Assembly: GCF_030549525.1 (NCBI RefSeq)
Contig: NZ_CP130831.1
Coordinates: forward strand, 1,451,501 to 1,515,500
DNA from: Stenotrophomonas sp. 704A1
GTDB lineage: Bacteria; Pseudomonadota; Gammaproteobacteria; Xanthomonadales; Xanthomonadaceae
Reading direction: 5' to 3'
DNA length: 64,000 bases
Part shown: positions 8,609-18,266 of the stretch, piece after piece
Layout of the letters: each line of letters starts with the position of its first letter
How positions within the stretch are numbered: the stretch's first letter is position 1
Position numbers and translations under genes: made by a program
The notes under the pieces: model-generated
Seen by the model: the letters and a program-made list of their open reading frames with translations, nothing else
Database searches by the model: none
Told to the model about the DNA's origin: nothing

Positions 8609-11037
8609 GGCTGCGGCTCCGGCAGGCAGCGCACCGGTGCAAGCCGTCGCACGCCCGCCTCCGGCCGTTGTACCTGCACCCGGCAGCGGCCCTGTTCGCT
8701 GTCGATCAGCAGCGTGGCCGCATCGGCGCTGAACTCCAGCCATGCCTGGCCATCGTGGCCCACCACGGTCGGCGTCACCCCGTCGCCCTGCACCCGGGCA
8801 CCCAGCGGCAGCGGTTGGCCCTGGGCGTCGAGCAGGGTGGCCAACGCGCCGCGCGACTGGCGCAGGGCGAAGTCCACGCGCATGCCTGCGCCCTGGCGCG
8901 GCGTGGCCAGGGTCTCGACCTGGTCGGCGCGCAGGTCGGCCGGCAGGCCCAGGGTGTCGATGGTCAGGCGGTTGCGCTGCCACGACAGCAGCGGGGTGAC
9001 CAGCAGCAGGCCCTTGGCATCGGTCACGCCGATCGGCCGGTTCTCAAGCAGGACCGGCACGCCGGGGCGTCCGGTGGACACCACCGCGAACGCATCCGGG
9101 ACCTCGCGGGCGGCGAACACGCTGCCGGCCATCCAGACCAGGCTGCCGCTGGCATTGGCATAGGCGAAGGTCTGGCCACTGTCGCGCGAGACGCCGGCCG
9201 AGTAGCGGCCATGGGTGCCCAGCGCGCCGATTTCGGCCAGTCCGCCACCATCATCGCGGGCCTGCAGCCGCCAGCCCGGGCCGCCGCGGCCACCGTCGCC
9301 GGGCACCGGCCGCATCACCTCGGCGCTGGCGTAGTGGCGGTCGCCATTGCGCTGGGCCGACACGCTGGCCTGGCGGTCTTCGCCCAGGCGGGTCCCCAGC
9401 GACAGGTAGACACTGCGATTGCGGCGCTGGTCGATGTCCTGGGTGGCAGACAGGTAGGCGTTCCAGCGGCCGAAGGCGCGCGACCAGAACAGGCTGAGGT
9501 AGCGGCTGCGGCTGAACGGCAGTGCCTGCGGCGGCGCCGGTTGTGGGGCGTCGAGCAGCGGCTGCGGCTGGTCCAGGCGCAGGTAGCTGATGCTGAACGA
9601 CCCCAGCTGCTGCAGGTCGACGCCGAACGAGGCCTGCTCGCTGACCCGTGGCGGCACGCTGTCCTGCAGGCTGCCGAGGTCGCGGTAGTCGCCGTGGGTG
9701 CGGCGGCTGGCGAGATTGACGTTGAAGCGGCGGTTGTTCCAGTTGTAGCCCAGCCCGTACTGGCGCCCGCTGCGCGGACCGTCGCGGCTTTCGCTCCAGT
9801 TGGCACTGAGCACGCCGGCCTGGCCAAGCAGCCAGGCGCCACCGAGGCCGGCGTTGACGATGCCGCCGCCACCTTCGGCGTGGGCTTCGGCGGTGAAGCG
9901 GTTGCTCACGCCGCGGCGCAGGGTGGCGCTGGCCACGGTATCGGCGTCGTAGCGGAACGAGCGGATGCCATAGTCACGGCGCAGGCGGCCAATGCCGGCC
10001 GACCAGTCCGACAGGCCGGCGGCGAGCAGCTGCTGGGTGCCGTAGAAGGCGAAATCCAGGGTCTGCATGCGGCCGAAGGCATCGGTGACCACGACCTGGG
10101 CGCTGCCGGTGCCGCTGATGCCGGGTTGCGCCGCCAGCTGGAACGGCCCCACCGGGACCTGCCCGCTGTACTGGCGCAGGCCGTCGATGTACAGCTCCAC
10201 GCTGGACGGCACCACCGCTTCGCCAAGGAACGCCGGCGTCGGTGTCAGGACGCGATACGGCTGCAGGCCATAGTTGCGGCCGATCTGCACGCCGGCCATG
10301 CGCGCCGGGCGCGTCCACTCCAGGAAGCCACTGTAGAAATCGCCCACGGTCAGGCTCAGGGCCTGATCGGGCAGGTCCAGCCGCCAGCTGGTGTCCAGCC
10401 GTACCGACTCCTGCCGCCAGCCTTCGCCGGGCAGCTGGTAGCTGCGCATCAGCGCCGTGTTGCGCAGGCTGCCGTTGCCGAAGCCGAACACGCGCAGGTC
10501 ACTGTTGAGGCTGACATTGCCCAGGCCGTCGCTGTGGCTGGCGTAGAGGTCGTAGTTGAGCGCCATGCCGGGCGATGCCTGGGCGACGGCGTCGGCTTCC
10601 GCGGTCCTGCCCAGCTGCGTGACCGGCAGCTGCAGCTGCTGCAGCGGCACCTGCAGGTCCAGTACCTGCAGGCTGGCGTCGTAGTGCACCACCAGCTGTG
10701 CGATCTGGTCCAGGTAGACCGGCGCGTCGCCCTGCACCGGGAAGCCGAGCTGGCGCAGGGTCGCCGCCGGCGCCTGCAGACGCCCGCCCAGTTCATGGAA
10801 CAGCAGCAGGCCACGCCGCGCCTGGTTCAGCGTGGTCTCCAGGTACAGTGCCTGCGGTGCGGTCAGCGGGGTCGGCGCCGGCAGCGATGCCTCGGCGGCG
10901 ATATCGGCGCCCGGCGCGCTCAGCGCACGGCCGGCCGCGTGCGCGGAGACGGAAGCCAGACCGGTGCAGCAGGCCAGCACGCAGGCCTCAGCGAGCCGGC
11001 GGCGTTGCAGGCAGGGGCGTAAGCTGCGACCCACCAT
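8605..11037 (-). CDS. Outer-membrane usher protein
   Basis: About 810 residues. The predicted start MVGRSLRPCLQRR leads into a signal-like segment (ACVLACCTGLASVSAHA), then the N-terminal periplasmic domain, a beta-barrel with Tyr/Trp/Arg-rich strands (such as YGLGYNWNNRRFNVNLASRR) and C-terminal plug-like domains ending with a Cys pair (GRCRVQ, VRCLPE). Ushers fold subunits into pili and secrete them across the outer membrane. The chosen start overlaps the chaperone gene by 50 bp; a somewhat later start is possible. The CsuD/FimD-like family call is secure. Confidence 0.88.
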   Translation of the reverse strand: MVGRSLRPCLQRRRLAEACVLACCTGLASVSAHAAGRALSAPGADIAAEASLPAPTPLTAPQALYLETTLNQARRGLLLFHELGGRLQAPAATLRQLGFPVQGDAPVYLDQIAQLVVHYDASLQVLDLQVPLQQLQLPVTQLGRTAEADAVAQASPGMALNYDLYASHSDGLGNVSLNSDLRVFGFGNGSLRNTALMRSYQLPGEGWRQESVRLDTSWRLDLPDQALSLTVGDFYSGFLEWTRPARMAGVQIGRNYGLQPYRVLTPTPAFLGEAVVPSSVELYIDGLRQYSGQVPVGPFQLAAQPGISGTGSAQVVVTDAFGRMQTLDFAFYGTQQLLAAGLSDWSAGIGRLRRDYGIRSFRYDADTVASATLRRGVSNRFTAEAHAEGGGGIVNAGLGGAWLLGQAGVLSANWSESRDGPRSGRQYGLGYNWNNRRFNVNLASRRTHGDYRDLGSLQDSVPPRVSEQASFGVDLQQLGSFSISYLRLDQPQPLLDAPQPAPPQALPFSRSRYLSLFWSRAFGRWNAYLSATQDIDQRRNRSVYLSLGTRLGEDRQASVSAQRNGDRHYASAEVMRPVPGDGGRGGPGWRLQARDDGGGLAEIGALGTHGRYSAGVSRDSGQTFAYANASGSLVWMAGSVFAAREVPDAFAVVSTGRPGVPVLLENRPIGVTDAKGLLLVTPLLSWQRNRLTIDTLGLPADLRADQVETLATPRQGAGMRVDFALRQSRGALATLLDAQGQPLPLGARVQGDGVTPTVVGHDGQAWLEFSADAATLLIDSEQGRCRVQVQRPEAGVRRLAPVRCLPEPQP

Positions 11038-11728
11038 TGATCCTCGCGCTGAAGGTGCCGCTGGCCAGACCTGCCGGCGCCTGCGGCAGGGCCCAGCGCA
11101 TGGTCTGGCCGGGCAGCACATAGCCGACCAGGCCCGGCAGCAGGGGGGTGCTGCGCCCGCCGATGGCAACGGCGAGGTCGGCGATCTGGGCCTGGCCGTT
11201 GCCACGGTTGTGCACTTCCAGCGTGGCCGGGCCGGCATCTGCCGCGAGCAGCCGCGCCTGCAGCTGCGGCGCCGGTGCCTCGCCGTCGGGCTGCACGAAC
11301 AGGGGAATCGAGTAGCGCAGCACGAACTGCATGCCCTGCCGTGCCGGGTCGTAGGCCGGTATCTCATCGACGATCACCCGGAACGCCTGCTGCCCGGCCG
11401 CTGCGCCCGGGTCGGTACGGACCAGCCGTATCAGCTGGCGCTGGCCGGCGGCCAGCGACTGCATCGGCGGGCTGGGCAGCAGCGCATCGCTGGGTTCCAG
11501 CTGGTCGCGGCCGTCGACCTGTTGCCAGCGGTAGATGCGGACCTGCACCTGCACCGGCTCGGTACCGCTGTTGCTGATCCACAGCGCCTCGGCGTTCTGC
11601 CCGGGGCGCAGCTCGAACTGGGTCGGCGAAACCTGCAGGCTGGCCGCCAGGCAGACGGCCGGCAGCAGCGCGAACGCGCTCAACGCCAGCCGCAGCAACC
11701 GGCGCACAGGGGGCAGTGGCATCGGCAC
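10988..11728 (-). CDS. Periplasmic pilus chaperone (PapD-like)
   Basis: 246 residues with a signal peptide (LSAFALLPAVCLAASLQVSP). The family pattern is clear: LQVSPTQFELRPGQNAEALW strand A1, QVRIYRWQQVDG, RQLIRLVRTDP (the subunit-binding G1 region) and RYSIPLFVQP. It stabilises pilus subunits in the periplasm by donating a strand and delivers them to the usher encoded just downstream. It starts 4 bp after the major-subunit gene. Confidence 0.9.
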   Translation of the reverse strand: MPMPLPPVRRLLRLALSAFALLPAVCLAASLQVSPTQFELRPGQNAEALWISNSGTEPVQVQVRIYRWQQVDGRDQLEPSDALLPSPPMQSLAAGQRQLIRLVRTDPGAAAGQQAFRVIVDEIPAYDPARQGMQFVLRYSIPLFVQPDGEAPAPQLQARLLAADAGPATLEVHNRGNGQAQIADLAVAIGGRSTPLLPGLVGYVLPGQTMRWALPQAPAGLASGTFSARINGGSQLTPLPATPPAR

Positions 11729-11732
11729 GCCC

Positions 11733-12260
11733 TCAGTAGGTGATGGTGGCGGTGATGGTGTCCTGGTAGGAACCGGGTGCGGCGTTGTTGACGCTGGGGT
11801 TGGCCACCTGCCCGTAGACCTGGTAGACCTGGTTGGCGCCGGTGCCGGTGCCGGCCACCGTGTTGGTGCCGGTGGTCGCGCCCCAGACCGTGTTGTGTCC
11901 GGAGTCCTGGTAGAGCTGGTAGCCGACGAAGTTGTTGGCGGTCACCGCCGAATCGGTATTGCGCATGCGCCGGGTGGTGACGTCGCCGGCCGTGGTCGGG
12001 TTGAGGCCGGCATTGAGCGCGATGGTGTAGGGCGTGGTGACGCTGCACTGGGCGGTGACCGTGCCCTGCGCGTTCAGCGGCGTGGTCGAGCTGGAATCGG
12101 CATTGCCGAAGTTGACGTTGGTGGCCGACGCCGCGGTGATCGTGCAGGCCTTGTTGATGGTCAGCAGCACATTGAAGGTGACGGTGTCGGCGGCGGCGGC
12201 GGGGCCTGCCACCAGCAGGGCCAGGGCCCAGGCCAGCGGGGAACGAACGGCGGATCGCAT
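11733..12260 (-). CDS. Spore-coat-U (SCPU) domain major pilus subunit
   Basis: 175 residues: signal peptide (ALALLVAGPAAAADTV), then a single SCPU domain with Cys in TINKACTITAA and VTAQCSVTT and the C-terminal strand DTITATITY. This is the layout of CsuA/B-type subunits of archaic chaperone-usher pili used in biofilm attachment. ATG at 12260 was chosen because an AGGGAGG Shine-Dalgarno sits 6 bp upstream; an in-frame ATG 17 codons earlier lacks one. It is the first gene of the operon, back-to-back with map. Confidence 0.88.
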   Translation of the reverse strand: MRSAVRSPLAWALALLVAGPAAAADTVTFNVLLTINKACTITAASATNVNFGNADSSSTTPLNAQGTVTAQCSVTTPYTIALNAGLNPTTAGDVTTRRMRNTDSAVTANNFVGYQLYQDSGHNTVWGATTGTNTVAGTGTGANQVYQVYGQVANPSVNNAAPGSYQDTITATITY

Positions 12261-12486
12261 GGACAACCTCCCTGACCCGAAGGTCCGTTGAACAGAGCGA
12301 AGACAGCGCATTCAGCGCCGCTTTTGCGTCGGTGACCCCAGCTTAGGCAGCGCAAGTGTCTGTATTTCGTGAGAAAGAGGGAATCGAAAGGGTGCGGGCC
12401 ATCACGCTTTCACCTTCCTTGCCGGAACCGTGCATGGGCGCGATCGCGAGTTGGCTGGCGTTCGTTCAGATTGCGGCCGGATCGGC

Positions 12487-12492
12487 GATAAT
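12487..12492 (+). promoter_or_regulatory. Candidate map -10 element
   Basis: GATAAT ends 7 bp before the ATG at 12500. If used, the transcript would begin at or next to that ATG, giving a nearly leaderless mRNA. No strong -35 is visible 16-18 bp upstream, so the call is tentative. Confidence 0.35.
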
Positions 12493-12499
12493 GGCCGCC

Positions 12500-13276
12500 A
12501 TGAGCGTGAATCTGAAAACCCCGCAGGAAATCGAGATGATGCGCGTCGCCGGCCGGCTGGCCAGCGAAGTGCTCGACATCGTCACCCCCCACGTCAAGCC
12601 CGGTGTCACCACCGAGGAACTGGACCGCATCTGCCACGACCACATCGTGAACGTGCAGGGCGCCATTCCGGCCAACGTCGGCTACCGCGGCTTCCCGAAG
12701 ACCGTGTGCACGTCGGTCAACAATGTCATCTGCCACGGCATTCCCAGCGAAGGGAAGGTGCTCAAGGATGGCGACATCGTCAATATCGACGTCACCGTCA
12801 TCAAGGACGGCTGGCACGGCGACACCAGCCGCATGTTCTTCGTCGGCACGCCGTCGGTGATGGCGCGCCGCCTGGTGGAAACCACCTACGAAGCCATGTG
12901 GCGCGGCATCCGCGCCGTGCGGCCGGGCGCCACCCTGGGCGACATCGGCCATGCCATCCAGAGCTACGCCGAAGGCGAGCGTTTCAGCGTGGTGCGCGAG
13001 TACTGCGGCCACGGTATCGGCAAGGTCTACCACGACGAACCGCAGGTGGTGCATTACGGCCGCCCGGGCCAGGGGCTGGTGCTGCAGCCGGGCATGACCT
13101 TCACCATCGAGCCGATGATCAACGAGGGTACCCGCTACAACAAGGTGCTGCCGGACGGCTGGACCGTGGTGACCAAGGACCGCAAGCTGTCGGCGCAGTG
13201 GGAGCACATGGTCGCGGTCACCGAGACCGGCGTCGATGTGCTGACCCTGTCACCCGGCGAGTCGCAGGTCGCCTGA
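12500..13276 (+). CDS. map: Methionine aminopeptidase type I
   Basis: 258 residues; removes the initiator Met from nascent proteins. The metal ligands of the pita-bread fold are present: the Asp pair in VNIDVTVIKDGWHGDTSRMF, His in YCGHGIG, and Glu in TIEPMI and WEHMVAVTE. MSVNLKTPQEIEMMR is the likely N terminus; an ATG three codons upstream (12491) is an alternative. It ends 2 bp before glnD, so it heads the glnD-dap operon here. In many relatives it lies directly opposite rpsB. Confidence 0.95.
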   Translation: MSVNLKTPQEIEMMRVAGRLASEVLDIVTPHVKPGVTTEELDRICHDHIVNVQGAIPANVGYRGFPKTVCTSVNNVICHGIPSEGKVLKDGDIVNIDVTVIKDGWHGDTSRMFFVGTPSVMARRLVETTYEAMWRGIRAVRPGATLGDIGHAIQSYAEGERFSVVREYCGHGIGKVYHDEPQVVHYGRPGQGLVLQPGMTFTIEPMINEGTRYNKVLPDGWTVVTKDRKLSAQWEHMVAVTETGVDVLTLSPGESQVA

Positions 13277-13278
13277 AG

Positions 13279-15906
13279 ATGCTGCCGGCGGGTTCGCTGC
13301 TGGACGCGCCGGCGGCATCGCTCAACGATCCGGACTGGGCCGCTGCCGCACGCCAGGCGCTGCAGCAGGCCGACGCGCGGCTGTACCGCCGCTTCGACCA
13401 GGGCGACAACATCGAGCGCCTGCTGGCGCTGCGCGCGCGTGCCGCCGATCACCTGATCCGGCTGGCGTGGCAGCGCTGCCTGCCGGCCGACAGCGGCCTG
13501 TCGCTGTTCGCGGTGGGCGGCTACGGCCGGGGCGAACTGTTCCCGCGTTCGGACATCGATCTGCTGGTGTTCGGCGAACCGGCGGCACAACTGGCCCACG
13601 AAGCCGCGCTTGCACGCCTGTTCGCGCTGCTGTGGGACTGCGGGCTGGCGGTCAGCCACGCGGTGCGCTCGGCGCCGCAGTGCCGCGAGGCGGCTGCCGA
13701 CCAGACCGTGCTGACCGCGCTGATCGAAGCGCGCCCGCTGCTGGCCGACGAGGTGGCGCGGCGCGCGCTGCGCGACGCGGTGGACGACCGCGCGCTGTGG
13801 CCGCCGCGTGCGTTCTTCCTGGCCAAGCTGGAAGAGCTGCGCAACCGCCACCAGCGCTTCGGCGATACCGCCGACAACCTGGAGCCGGACCTGAAGGATG
13901 GCCCCGGCGGCCTGCGCGATCTGAACACGCTGGGCTGGATGGCGCTGCGTGCGTTCGGCGTGCGCGACCTGGAGGCACTGGTCGGGCTGGGCCACCTGGG
14001 CGCCGACGAGGCTGCCGCGCTGAAGCGCGAACGCGCGGTGCTGGCACGGCTGCGCTTCGGCCTGCACCTGGTGGCGCGGCGCCCGGAAGAGCGCCTGCGT
14101 TTCGATTACCAGAAGACCCTGGCCGCGCGCCTGGGCTTCGAAGACGACGCCGAGAGCCTGGGCGTCGAGAAGATGATGCAGGGGTTCTACCGTGCCGCCT
14201 CGGTGGTACGGCGGATCAGCGACCGCCTGCTGCAGCGCTTCGAAGAACAGTTCGACGGCGAAGCGCAGCCGGAGCCGCTGACCGTCGGCTTTGCCACGCG
14301 GCGGGGCTACCTGGCGGCCAACGACGCGGACTGGCCGCGTGCGGATATCGGCCGGGTGTTCGCGCTGTTCGCCAGCTGGGCCAACAACCCGCAGATCCGC
14401 GGCCTGCATTCGTTGACCGCACGCGCGCTGGCCGAGTCGCTGCCGCTGCTTCCCGCCTATGACCAGGCCGACCCCGATGCGCGCGAGCAGTTCCTGGCAC
14501 TGCTGCGCGGCCAGCGCCCGGTCGACACGCTTTCGCGCATGGCGCGGCTGGGCGTGCTCGGGCAATGGATTCCCGCGTTCGCCCAGGTCAGCGGGCGCAT
14601 GCAGTTCGACCTGTTCCATGTCTACACCGTCGACCAGCACACGCTGATGGTCCTGCGCAACATCGGCCTGTTCGCCAGCAGCCGCGCCGACGAGCGTTTT
14701 TCAATCGCCCACGAAGTATGGCCGCGCCTGCGCAAGCCCGAACTGCTGCTGCTGGCGGGCCTGTTCCATGACATCGCCAAGGGCCGCGGCGGCGATCATT
14801 CGGAACTGGGCGCCGTCGATGCACGCGCGTTCTGCCAGGCGCATGCGTTGAGCGGGTCGGATACCGAGCTGGTGGCCTGGCTGGTCGAGCAGCACCTGCG
14901 GATGTCAGTGACCGCACAGAAGCAGGACATTGCCGATCCGGAGGTGATCCATCGCTTCGCCAGCCTGGTTGGCAGCCGCGACCGCCTGGACTATCTGTAC
15001 CTGCTGACCTGCGCCGACATCGCCGGCACCAGCCCCAAGCTGTGGAATGCCTGGAAGGACCGGTTGCTGGCCGATCTGTATTTCGCCACCCGGCGTGCGC
15101 TGCGCGAAGGCCTGGAGCATCCGGTGCCGGCCGCCGAACGGGTGGCTGAAGCGCGCGACAGCGTGCGTGCGCTGGTCCGCGAGCAGGGCTACGACGATGC
15201 CACCATCGATCGCCAGTTCGCGGTGATGCCCGATGAGAGCTTCATCCGCCTGCGTCCGGAACAGCTGGCCTGGCAGGCCGCGGCGCTGGTGCCGGTCAAG
15301 CAGGGGCAGACCCTGGTGAAGGTGCGCCGCATCAGCGTGGACGACCCGGCGCTGGAGGTGTTCGTGCATTCGCCCGACCGCGACGGCCTGTTCGCCGCGA
15401 TCGTGATGACGCTGGACCGCAAGGGCTACGCCATCCATCGCGCGCGGGTGCTGGATGGTCCTGCCGACACCATTTTCGATACCTTCGAAGTGAACCCGGC
15501 CGACAGCTTCGCCGATGGCAGCAGCGCCAACCTGGAGGCGGCGCTGCGCGAGGCGCTCAGTGGTGATCTGTCGCGCCTGCGCCCGTCACGGCGGGTGGTG
15601 CCACGGCAGCTGCGCCATTTCCGCTTCGCCCCACGCATCGAGTTCCGCGACGAACCCGGTGCGACCCGTTTCGCCCTGGTCGCTCCCGACCGTCCCGGCC
15701 TGCTGGCCGACGTGGCGTTCGTGCTGCGCAACCAGGGCCTGCGCGTGCATGATGCGCGCATTGCCACCTTCGGCGAACGCGCCGAAGACACCTTCGTGAT
15801 CAGTGACGAACACGACCTCCCCCTGACTGAACCTGCCCGGCAGCAGCTGCATGACGCGATGCTGGCCTGCCTGGACCCTGATCGAAACGCCGGAGACCCC
15901 GCCTGA
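13279..15906 (+). CDS. glnD: Bifunctional PII uridylyltransferase/uridylyl-removing enzyme
   Basis: 875 residues, the usual length of the nitrogen sensor that uridylylates PII when glutamine is low and removes UMP when it is high. The nucleotidyltransferase motif [17 protein letters not shown] lies at about residues 78-94, the HD hydrolase motif [18 protein letters not shown] at about 494-511. Two ACT domains form the C terminus ([34 protein letters not shown]). The start is 2 bp after the map stop. An in-frame extension back through map is a shadow. Confidence 0.96.
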   Translation: MLPAGSLLDAPAASLNDPDWAAAARQALQQADARLYRRFDQGDNIERLLALRARAADHLIRLAWQRCLPADSGLSLFAVGGYGRGELFPRSDIDLLVFGEPAAQLAHEAALARLFALLWDCGLAVSHAVRSAPQCREAAADQTVLTALIEARPLLADEVARRALRDAVDDRALWPPRAFFLAKLEELRNRHQRFGDTADNLEPDLKDGPGGLRDLNTLGWMALRAFGVRDLEALVGLGHLGADEAAALKRERAVLARLRFGLHLVARRPEERLRFDYQKTLAARLGFEDDAESLGVEKMMQGFYRAASVVRRISDRLLQRFEEQFDGEAQPEPLTVGFATRRGYLAANDADWPRADIGRVFALFASWANNPQIRGLHSLTARALAESLPLLPAYDQADPDAREQFLALLRGQRPVDTLSRMARLGVLGQWIPAFAQVSGRMQFDLFHVYTVDQHTLMVLRNIGLFASSRADERFSIAHEVWPRLRKPELLLLAGLFHDIAKGRGGDHSELGAVDARAFCQAHALSGSDTELVAWLVEQHLRMSVTAQKQDIADPEVIHRFASLVGSRDRLDYLYLLTCADIAGTSPKLWNAWKDRLLADLYFATRRALREGLEHPVPAAERVAEARDSVRALVREQGYDDATIDRQFAVMPDESFIRLRPEQLAWQAAALVPVKQGQTLVKVRRISVDDPALEVFVHSPDRDGLFAAIVMTLDRKGYAIHRARVLDGPADTIFDTFEVNPADSFADGSSANLEAALREALSGDLSRLRPSRRVVPRQLRHFRFAPRIEFRDEPGATRFALVAPDRPGLLADVAFVLRNQGLRVHDARIATFGERAEDTFVISDEHDLPLTEPARQQLHDAMLACLDPDRNAGDPA

Positions 15907-16994
15907 TGGCCACCAAGCCCGCCAAGAAGACCGCCGCGACCACCAAGAGCGCAGCGGCCAAGAAACCTGTCGCCGCACCGGCTGCGAAGAAGGCTTCACC
16001 ACAGCCGAAGGCGGGTCAAGCCGCTGCGCCGAAGAAAGCCGCGGCGGTGAAGGCGCCGGCGAAGAAGGGGGGTGCGCCGAAGAAGGCACCGGCCAAGAGC
16101 GCTGAAACCGCGCGCGCCGAGAACATTGCGCGCAAGTCGCTGCGCAAGCCGGCCGCTCCGGGCGTTGCCGAGCTCAAGTTCGGCATCGAAAGCGCCTTCG
16201 AACGCCGCGCCACGCTGACCCTGCACGAACTGGAAGGCTCGACCCGGCCGCTGGTCAACCGGGTGATCGATGGCCTGGAAAGCGGCGAATTCCGCGTTGC
16301 CGAACCGGACGGTCACGGTGGCTGGAAGGTCAACGAGTGGCTGAAGAAGGCCGTGCTGCTGTACTTCCGCGTCAACGACATGGCGGTGGTCGATGCGCGT
16401 CCGGCGCCGTTCTGGGACAAGGTCGAATCGCGTTTTGCCGGCTACGACGAAGCGAAGTTCCGCCGTGGCGGCGTGCGCGTGGTGCCGGGTGCGATCGCCC
16501 GTCGCGGCACCTATTTCGGCAAGGATGTGGTGCTGATGCCGAGCTTCACCAACATCGGCGCCTACGTCGGCGAAGGCACCATGGTCGATACCTGGGCCAC
16601 CGTGGGTTCCTGCGCGCAGATCGGCCAGCACTGCCATCTGTCCGGCGGTGCCGGCATCGGCGGCGTGCTGGAGCCGCTGCAGGCCAGCCCGACGATCATT
16701 GAAGACCACTGCTTCATCGGTGCGCGTTCGGAAGTGGTGGAAGGCGTGGTGGTCGGCCACCACAGCGTGATCGGCATGGGTGTGTTCCTCAGCCAGAGCA
16801 CCCGCATCTACAACCGCGCCACCGGCGAGATCAGCTACGGCTACATCCCGCCGTACAGCGTGGTGGTGTCCGGCTCGCTGCCGAGCAAGGACGGCACCCA
16901 CTCGCTGTACTGCGCGGTGATCGTCAAGCAGGTTGATGCCAAAACCCGCAGCAAGACCAGCGTCAACGACCTGCTGCGCGGCCTGGCCGACTGA
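15906..16994 (+). CDS. dapD: Tetrahydrodipicolinate N-succinyltransferase with Lys/Ala-rich N-terminal extension
   Basis: 362 residues. From about residue 85 it is a normal DapD, the left-handed beta-helix enzyme that succinylates tetrahydrodipicolinate in the lysine/diaminopimelate pathway ([36 protein letters not shown]). The first 75-80 residues are an unusual basic low-complexity tail of Lys, Ala and Pro (for example [19 protein letters not shown]), resembling histone H1-type tails. The ATG overlaps the glnD stop (TGATG), so translation from this start, including the tail, is likely. Confidence 0.92.
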   Translation: MATKPAKKTAATTKSAAAKKPVAAPAAKKASPQPKAGQAAAPKKAAAVKAPAKKGGAPKKAPAKSAETARAENIARKSLRKPAAPGVAELKFGIESAFERRATLTLHELEGSTRPLVNRVIDGLESGEFRVAEPDGHGGWKVNEWLKKAVLLYFRVNDMAVVDARPAPFWDKVESRFAGYDEAKFRRGGVRVVPGAIARRGTYFGKDVVLMPSFTNIGAYVGEGTMVDTWATVGSCAQIGQHCHLSGGAGIGGVLEPLQASPTIIEDHCFIGARSEVVEGVVVGHHSVIGMGVFLSQSTRIYNRATGEISYGYIPPYSVVVSGSLPSKDGTHSLYCAVIVKQVDAKTRSKTSVNDLLRGLAD

Positions 16995-16996
16995 AG

Positions 16997-17863
16997 GTGG
17001 CGGCGCCGGAGGACCTGGCGCAGTCCGCGATCTACCGGCATCCGTCCGACACCCCGTTCGGACGGATGCTGCCGCGCCTGCTGCACGCACCGCGCTGGAG
17101 CCGGCTGCGCCGTGCATTGTCGCGGCGTTGGCCGATGCCCGCGCTGGTCAGCGATGTGCGCGACGTGGTCTACGCGAGCTGGTGGGTGGACGTGCAGCAT
17201 GCGCCGCCACCGCCGCCGGGGCATCACTACGTCGTCCATGCCGGGCGCACGCCTTACACCATCCTCAGCTACCGGCACGGCCACTTCGGGCCGGCGCTGG
17301 CGGGTCAGCTGCGTTCCTTGATGCCGTCGCCACGGCAGAGCAACTGGCGCTGGTACCTGCGTCGTGACGACGAACCGGACGGGACACCGGTGGTGCTGTT
17401 CGACCGCAACGTGATGGACCAGCTGGCCTTCGTGGCCGGCGCGCGCGCCTTCAGCGATGCCATGCAGCCGCACCTGTCCGCGCACTTCGAGCACGGGGTG
17501 CGCGCCGATGGCGATGGGTACACCCTGATCGAAGGCGGGCAGGGCAGTGCGCCTGCGCTGCACCTGCAGTGGCAGGCCGCTGCGGGCTGGGAGGACGCGG
17601 CGTGGACGGCGGCCTTCGGTGGCCACCAGGCCCTGCTGCGTCTGCTCACCTGCCAGGACGAGGCCATTGCCCGCACCTGTGACCGCCGCTGGGCCAGCAC
17701 CCGCATCGCGTTGCCGGTGGACGTGGACACCCTGCAGCCCCTGCGGCTGGCCGGTGAACTGCATTGCCCGCGCCTGCAGTCGATGGGCGTGGCGCTGCGC
17801 GAGGGGCTGGCCTTCCGGCTGCCACGCGTACCGTTCCGGGTCGTGTCCGAGCGCCTGTTGTGA
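16997..17863 (+). CDS. Conserved-looking protein of unknown function
   Basis: 288 residues starting at GTG 2 bp after dapD; the family is not recognised. It has no signal peptide or membrane segment. The sequence is rich in Trp, His and Arg (SWWVDVQHAPPPPPGHHYVV, NWRWYLRRDDEP) with a central IEGGQGSAP loop. Codon use and GC at third positions match its neighbours, and the tight spacing in the dapD-yffB-dapE row supports a real gene. Its position suggests a link to amino-acid or cell-wall precursor metabolism, but nothing in the sequence shows it. Confidence 0.75.
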   Translation: MAAPEDLAQSAIYRHPSDTPFGRMLPRLLHAPRWSRLRRALSRRWPMPALVSDVRDVVYASWWVDVQHAPPPPPGHHYVVHAGRTPYTILSYRHGHFGPALAGQLRSLMPSPRQSNWRWYLRRDDEPDGTPVVLFDRNVMDQLAFVAGARAFSDAMQPHLSAHFEHGVRADGDGYTLIEGGQGSAPALHLQWQAAAGWEDAAWTAAFGGHQALLRLLTCQDEAIARTCDRRWASTRIALPVDVDTLQPLRLAGELHCPRLQSMGVALREGLAFRLPRVPFRVVSERLL

Positions 17864-17900
17864 GATTCTGGCCCTCTGTTTTCCAGCATCACAGATGGCC

Positions 17901-18266
17901 ATGAGCACCACTGTCTACGGTTTGAAGAACTGCGATACCTGCAAGAAGGCGACCAAGTGGCTGGACCGCTTCGGCGTGCCCTACACCTTCGTCGACTACC
18001 GCGACAACAAACCCACTCCGGAAACCCTGCTGGAATGGGCCGCGCAGCTGGGCGGCCTGGGCGCGATGGTCAACAGGTCGTCCACCACCTGGCGGCAGCT
18101 GCCCGACAACCGCAAGGCCGCCGATTCCGAGGCCGAATGGAAGCTGCTGCTGCGCGAGTACCCGCAGCTGATCAAGCGCCCGCTGGTGGTCACCGCCGAC
18201 GGCACGGTCAGCCAGGGCTTCAGTGACAACGGCTTCAAGGCCCGCTTCGGCGTGGGCGACGCATGA
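17901..18266 (+). CDS. yffB: ArsC/Spx-family reductase-like protein
   Basis: About 121 residues of thioredoxin fold with the N-terminal [11 protein letters not shown] site (CxxC; start [17 protein letters not shown]) and the later RPLVVTADG block. The E. coli homologue YffB also lies directly upstream of dapE; it binds glutathione and its role is unclear, so arsenate reduction should not be assumed. An ATG two codons upstream (17895) is an alternative start. Its stop overlaps the dapE start as ATGA. Confidence 0.88.
   Translation: MSTTVYGLKNCDTCKKATKWLDRFGVPYTFVDYRDNKPTPETLLEWAAQLGGLGAMVNRSSTTWRQLPDNRKAADSEAEWKLLLREYPQLIKRPLVVTADGTVSQGFSDNGFKARFGVGDA

Noticed and set aside
8557-11022. Open frame of 821 codons on the plus strand
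   Set aside because: It is antisense to the usher gene, has low-complexity Gln/Ala/His composition and no family pattern; a GC-rich shadow frame.
17901-18266. Arsenate reductase (arsC) call
   Set aside because: No ars genes nearby, and the position before dapE matches YffB, whose arsenate activity is not established.
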